From assembly GCA_045531205.1 (NCBI GenBank), contig JAZSDN010000052.1, positions 23,268 to 87,267 on the forward strand: 64,000 nt of DNA, read 5' to 3'. The number at the start of each line of letters is the position of its first letter. Position 1 is the stretch's first letter. Both the position numbers and the translations under genes were made by a program. Under the pieces are notes generated by a model that was not told where the DNA came from, did not search any database, and saw only the letters and a program-made list of their open reading frames with translations. This document shows positions 60,337-64,000 of the stretch, in pieces. The DNA comes from JAZNQL01 sp045531205. Its GTDB lineage: Bacteria; Bacillota; Clostridia; UMGS1883; UMGS1540.

Positions 60337-62247
60337 TTATTTGAAAAAAAGCTGATAGTAATAAATGGGTATTGCACTCCATCCATGGCAAAGACTGCCT
60401 GCTCCGCCAAAATCCTCTTCCCCGTTTTGGGTTTCCCAGACTGTTGTGGCACCTGCATCCAGCATTTTTTTATAAGTATTTCGTATTTCTTCTAAGATAA
60501 CATCTTTATAATTTTTATCATAAGACAAAAGTGCGGTATATTTAAAATATTTCATACTTAAAGTTGATGACATAAGGTTGCCTTCTGCAAGATTTTTGCA
60601 TATTTTTTCGCTTTGTTCTTTTGTTGCTATTCCTGATAAAACTGCAAGGCTGTTTGCAAGTTCAGTTGGCTTTTCGTGTGCTGATTTTATAAAGAAAAAG
60701 CCTGTGCTTTCATTATAAAATATTTTTTGACAGTTTTCTTTAATTTCATTTTTAAAATGGGCATAAATATTTTCTTTGCAAAGCTTTTTGCATATAAAAT
60801 CAAATGCCGATAACGAAAGCATAAATATGCTGTTTATAAGAAGATCGGGGTGTACTTCCTCTTCTTTCCATAAAGTGCCTTCGGCATATTCTGTCCAGTC
60901 ATAAAAATTCCAATGATTTGCCCCTTCAAATGTATGTATTACACCGTTTTTTATGTTGTTTACAAAGGGTTTAAAGAGTGATTCCATTTTGTCAAACACT
61001 TCTTCTGCCAAAGTTAAATCGCCGCTGTATTCAATATATTCCTTAACGGCTACAACATAATAAAGCGTGAATGAGGGTATTGTTAAGTCATCTTTGCTTG
61101 GGAAGCATATAGACAGAAAATTGTCTTCCCTTTTATCCTTTGACATTAAAAGTAGATTTGCACGAACGTAGTCAAAGTTTCCGTCCTCGTAGGCATAATA
61201 GCCTGTAAGCATCTGATTGCGGGAATCAAAAGCGTAAAGGCACTGTTCTCGCCACGGGCAGTCAACATAATGCTCCATCATACAAAGATTTAATGTGTGC
61301 ATACAAATTTCGTATATTTTCCGGTCAAGTTCATTTTCAGGTTTAAATTCTTTAACCTTTGCAGGATAGCTTTGAGGTATTAAACCTATATAATCTAATT
61401 TTATAGGATACTCGCTTTCTATTTCAATATATCTGCCTGCAAGGCGGAACATATAGTTTGTGTATTTATTCTCGCCTTTTTTTGCAATATAGTCAAAGCT
61501 GAAATCGCGGTAATCTATAATTCTTCTTACCCTTCCGTCTTTTAAGCTTTCACTATAAGAAATAAGAATTTTTTGTTCCTGTTCGCTATAGAATGAAAAG
61601 GTACAAAGTCCTACAAGCTCTTTCCCTAAATCTACCAAATATCTGTTTTTTTCGCCTGACAAGGTACCAAAGCAAGGTTCTGACAAAACAAGCTTTTTTA
61701 TAGGTCTTTTATAAAAATCTTTTTTTTCAGAAGTAACAGCAGATTCCGTAAAGCCTGCAATTTCTCCGTTTATCCAAGCATCTTCAAGCGTGCTGTTATA
61801 CTCAAAACTGCAGCCAAGCTGAGGCGATACAGTCTTTCTCTCCCCGCTTTTGTATGCAAGGCTTTTTCGTGACATTGTTTTTTCACTGCTGTATGCAATG
61901 ATGTTTTTATTATTTTCAATTTCATAAATAAGTCCTGCACCAAAGTTTGAATATCTCATACCCGATTTACCAAAGTACCAGGCAAGTATTGAAATTCTGT
62001 TTTCTCCCTTTTTAAGATATGGTGTAATATCTATACTGTCGTAAACTTTGTAATGCTCAAAATCTCCGTACTGATTTGATTCTGCAAATTCTCCGTTTAC
62101 AAAAAGAGTATAGTCACCGCACACGGAAATATTTATAGTTGTTTTGCCTTCTTCCCAATTAAATATGTCATAAAACTCTGCATATTCATTTTCGGAGTAT
62201 TCTTTTTTGTTCCATATCCATTGAGAGTTTGAAAAAATTTTTTTCAT
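60337..62247 (-). CDS. GH78-like (alpha-L-rhamnosidase-type) six-hairpin glycosidase
   Basis: 636 residues from the ATG at 62247, placed 6 bases after GGAG; an ATG four codons earlier contains that site. No signal peptide. An N-terminal beta-sandwich (about 1-180: VCGDYTLFVNGEFAESN and TPYLKKGENRISILAWYFG) precedes the six-hairpin catalytic domain with VDCPWREQCLYAFDSRNQ (about 335-352) and a C-terminal YHGW-like LCHGWSAIP. The fold matches alpha-L-rhamnosidases, but the DCPQREE motif is altered to DCPWREQ, so the exact sugar is open. It acts inside the cell. Confidence 0.83.
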   Translation of the reverse strand: MKKIFSNSQWIWNKKEYSENEYAEFYDIFNWEEGKTTINISVCGDYTLFVNGEFAESNQYGDFEHYKVYDSIDITPYLKKGENRISILAWYFGKSGMRYSNFGAGLIYEIENNKNIIAYSSEKTMSRKSLAYKSGERKTVSPQLGCSFEYNSTLEDAWINGEIAGFTESAVTSEKKDFYKRPIKKLVLSEPCFGTLSGEKNRYLVDLGKELVGLCTFSFYSEQEQKILISYSESLKDGRVRRIIDYRDFSFDYIAKKGENKYTNYMFRLAGRYIEIESEYPIKLDYIGLIPQSYPAKVKEFKPENELDRKIYEICMHTLNLCMMEHYVDCPWREQCLYAFDSRNQMLTGYYAYEDGNFDYVRANLLLMSKDKREDNFLSICFPSKDDLTIPSFTLYYVVAVKEYIEYSGDLTLAEEVFDKMESLFKPFVNNIKNGVIHTFEGANHWNFYDWTEYAEGTLWKEEEVHPDLLINSIFMLSLSAFDFICKKLCKENIYAHFKNEIKENCQKIFYNESTGFFFIKSAHEKPTELANSLAVLSGIATKEQSEKICKNLAEGNLMSSTLSMKYFKYTALLSYDKNYKDVILEEIRNTYKKMLDAGATTVWETQNGEEDFGGAGSLCHGWSAIPIYYYQLFFK

Positions 62248-62270
62248 ATTTTTCTCCATAACATATCACT

Positions 62271-62302
62271 GAGTGACAGAACTATATTTCCGCCACTCAG
62301 TA
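62271..62302 (-). terminator. Hairpin between NSS transporter and glycosidase genes
   Basis: ACTGAGTG / CACTCAGT with a 16-base loop. It has no U run, so it is a weak terminator or processing site in a common transcript. Confidence 0.4.
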
Positions 62303-62332
62303 TCATACAATAATTCAATTTATTAAAAACCG

Positions 62333-63688
62333 TTATATAGTAAGGTATCCAAGTCCTTCGAGTACTGAAGAAATCAGGATAAGCAATATGCATATTGGTG
62401 CTATATATTTAACCATAACTACAAAGAGTTTTTTCGCTTTAAAAGGTCCTGTAAGTTCTACTTCTTCAATAACTGATTCGGGTTTTATAATATGACCAAC
62501 AAAAACGCATGTCAAAATAGCAACTATTGGCATAATTACGCTGTTACTGATAAAGTCAAAGAATGTAAGGAAGTCCATACCTATAACTTTTATATTTGCC
62601 CATATACCATTTCCTAAAGATGATGGTACGCCAAGCAATACCGAAATTAAAAATACAACTATACAAGCTACAGGACGACTTAATTTAAACTTATCCTGGA
62701 AAAAGGATACAATAGTTTCCATAAGTGAAATAGAAGATGTTAATGCAGCAAACAAAACAAGTATGAAAAAGAGTGTGCCTATAACATTACCGCCCCACAT
62801 ACTTTCGAATACTTTGGGCAATGTTGCAAACATAAGACCGGGGCCTTTTCCAAGTGCTGCAGGGTCTCCGCCTGAAAAAGCAAATACTGCCGGTATAATC
62901 ATAAGACCTGCTAAAAATGCTATACCTGTGTCAAACAGCTCTATCTGATGAACAGAGGATTCTATTTTAACATCTTTTTTCATATATGAGCCGTATGTAA
63001 TCATAATACCCATAGCAAGTGACATTGAATAGAAAAGCTGTCCAAGTGCTGCAAGCACAGTTGTTATTGAAAAAGCTTCAAAATTAGGTACAAAATAGTA
63101 TTTAACGCCTGCTAAAGCTCCCGGTCTTGTAACTGAATATATCGCAATTACAATTGAAAGAACTACAAGCACGGGCATCATTACCTTGCTTACCTTTTCT
63201 ATTCCCTTTTCAACACCGAAAAATACAACCAAAGCGGTAAGACCAAGGAAAATTGCAAACCATAAAAGAGGTTCTGCAGGTTGTGAAATAAATCCTCCAA
63301 AGAAAGAGTCTCCGGCTGCAACCGGGCCTTGTCCCGATATGAAAGTTACGAGATATTTCGTTACCCAACCGCCTATAACGCAATAGTACGGAAGAATAAT
63401 TACGGGAACTATTGATGCAATATAACCTATAAAGTTATATTTGCTTTTAAGTTTTCCAAAAGCACTTATCGCACTAAGACCTGTTTTTCTTCCAATTGCT
63501 ATTTCTGCTGTCATAAGAGTAAATCCAAAAGTAACAGCCAAAATAAGATACACAAGCAAAAATATGCCGCCACCGTATTTTGCTGCAAGATACGGAAATC
63601 TCCATAAGTTACCAAGTCCGACTGCTGAACCTGCTGCAGCAAGAACAAAGCCGATTTTCCCGGTAAAGTTACCTCTGTTTTCGTTCAT
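62333..63688 (-). CDS. NSS-family Na+-dependent amino-acid transporter (SNF)
   Basis: 451 residues with about eleven membrane segments. The N-terminal segment contains AAAGSAVGLGNLWRFPYLA, the NSS signature with the unwound TM1 and Na+ sites, followed by YCVIGGWV and SMSLAMGIMITYGSYM. It imports a neutral or aromatic amino acid with Na+; bacterial members include LeuT, TnaT and MhsT. AAGGAGG precedes the ATG. Driven from the promoter at 63829-63857 with a long leader. Confidence 0.95.
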   Translation of the reverse strand: MNENRGNFTGKIGFVLAAAGSAVGLGNLWRFPYLAAKYGGGIFLLVYLILAVTFGFTLMTAEIAIGRKTGLSAISAFGKLKSKYNFIGYIASIVPVIILPYYCVIGGWVTKYLVTFISGQGPVAAGDSFFGGFISQPAEPLLWFAIFLGLTALVVFFGVEKGIEKVSKVMMPVLVVLSIVIAIYSVTRPGALAGVKYYFVPNFEAFSITTVLAALGQLFYSMSLAMGIMITYGSYMKKDVKIESSVHQIELFDTGIAFLAGLMIIPAVFAFSGGDPAALGKGPGLMFATLPKVFESMWGGNVIGTLFFILVLFAALTSSISLMETIVSFFQDKFKLSRPVACIVVFLISVLLGVPSSLGNGIWANIKVIGMDFLTFFDFISNSVIMPIVAILTCVFVGHIIKPESVIEEVELTGPFKAKKLFVVMVKYIAPICILLILISSVLEGLGYLTI

Positions 63689-63828
63689 TTTTACCTCCTT
63701 CGAAACCCTTTTTCAAGTTTCTTTATAATTGATAGCGATTTTAAATACACTTATAGATGTATTCAAACCGCAAAGTTAAATTTTCCGCTTCTTTTAAAAA
63801 TCCGGACAAATTTAACTATATTGGATTA

Positions 63829-63857
63829 ATTTTATCATATTTATTTTATTTTGTCAA
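63829..63857 (-). promoter_or_regulatory. Promoter of the NSS transporter gene
   Basis: On the minus strand TTGACA (63857-63852), 17 bases, TAAAAT (63834-63829). The leader to the start codon is about 135 bases and contains the hairpin AATACA / TGTATT (63746-63765). No known riboswitch was recognised. Apart from this promoter, leader and the hairpin at 63931 the last 312 bases hold no gene. Confidence 0.75.
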
Positions 63858-63930
63858 TTAAAAGACCTGCTAAAAAAAGTCAAGAGAAAATTTTAAAAAG
63901 GTTTTAACTAAATAACAGCATAACAAATAG

Positions 63931-63956
63931 ACCGGCATTGAAAAGTGTCGGTCTGA
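63931..63956 (+). terminator. Terminator-like hairpin near the right edge
   Basis: AGACCGGC / GTCGGTCT, 8 bp with one wobble, followed on the plus strand by GAATTTTT. No plus-strand gene precedes it within the window, so its role is unclear. Confidence 0.5.
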
Positions 63957-64000
63957 ATTTTTGCAAAAATACCCTTAAGAATTTGAGTAAATTTCTTTAA

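Noticed and set aside
63689..63900. T-box or amino-acid riboswitch in the NSS transporter leader
   Set aside because: No T-box core sequence or known aptamer motif can be read; only one small hairpin is visible.
1..64000. tRNA, rRNA, prophage or insertion sequences
   Set aside because: No cloverleaf-type sequences, integrase, transposase or structural phage genes were seen on either strand.

Overview
The window is AT-rich chromosomal DNA from a low-GC Gram-positive bacterium, most likely an anaerobic Clostridia (Eubacteriales) member of gut type. The reasons are strong purine-rich ribosome binding sites, the Firmicutes gene order ylxM-ffh-rpsP-khpA-rimM-trmD, rplI-dnaB and tilS-hpt-ftsH neighbourhoods, NADP-type glutamate dehydrogenase, IreB, a SpoVM-like micropeptide (a spore-former marker), corrinoid methyltransferases, and carbohydrate enzymes paired with AraC regulators. 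No rRNA, tRNA, prophage, transposase or CRISPR array was seen.

Layout. 1-2.2 kb: end of a sugar catabolic operon (TIM-barrel isomerase and two Gfo/Idh oxidoreductases). 2.2-7.9 kb, minus strand: folate salvage, flavodoxin, SGNH hydrolase, a secreted cyclophilin, then an AraC regulator / M24 creatinase-like protein / ASRT-family protein operon. 7.9-8.9 kb: almost 1 kb without protein genes, holding a promoter-to-terminator unit for a probable ~390-nt structured RNA (minus strand) and a divergent promoter leading into palindromic elements. 8.9-12.6 kb: Na+/phosphate symporter and a KdpDE-like two-component system. 12.6-18.7 kb: corrinoid methyl-transfer module, with a reductive activase and DUF2284 protein on one strand and a PocR/AraC regulator, corrinoid protein and two UroD-family methyltransferases on the other. 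18.8-28.8 kb, minus strand: housekeeping and stress genes, gdhA, a very large secreted leucine-rich-repeat protein, a small lipid-anchored-type protein and a four-helix-bundle protein followed by an array of GCGATAT palindromic repeats. 29-34 kb: complete branched-chain amino-acid ABC transporter (livJHMGF order). 34-41.7 kb: protein export and translation block (secD, secF, yajC, trmD, rimM, khpA, rpsP, ffh, ylxM). 41.8-51.7 kb, plus strand: c-di-AMP phosphodiesterase, rplI, dnaB, tilS, hpt, ftsH, M18 aminopeptidase. 51.7-64 kb: GH172-type protein with AraC regulator, Na+-pumping decarboxylase beta subunit, a split CHR transporter under a yybP-ykoY-type riboswitch, the spoVM-like locus, ireB, rarA, glyA, a GH78-like glycosidase and an NSS-family Na+ symporter.

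How the parts fit. Sodium is a recurring coupling ion (Na+/Pi symporter, decarboxylase beta subunit, NSS transporter). One-carbon chemistry recurs (5-formyl-THF cyclo-ligase, glyA, corrinoid methyltransferases), which suits an anaerobe that uses methyl groups and serine/glycine. The most notable signals are RNA-level or very small genes: the Mn2+-type riboswitch ahead of the CHR transporter, the unassigned ~390-nt RNA, the 23-codon spoVM-like gene, the 34-bp duplicated motif at the 3' ends of two adjacent genes, and the ordered palindrome array next to the four-helix-bundle gene. All functional names are from reading the sequence and family knowledge; no database search was run.
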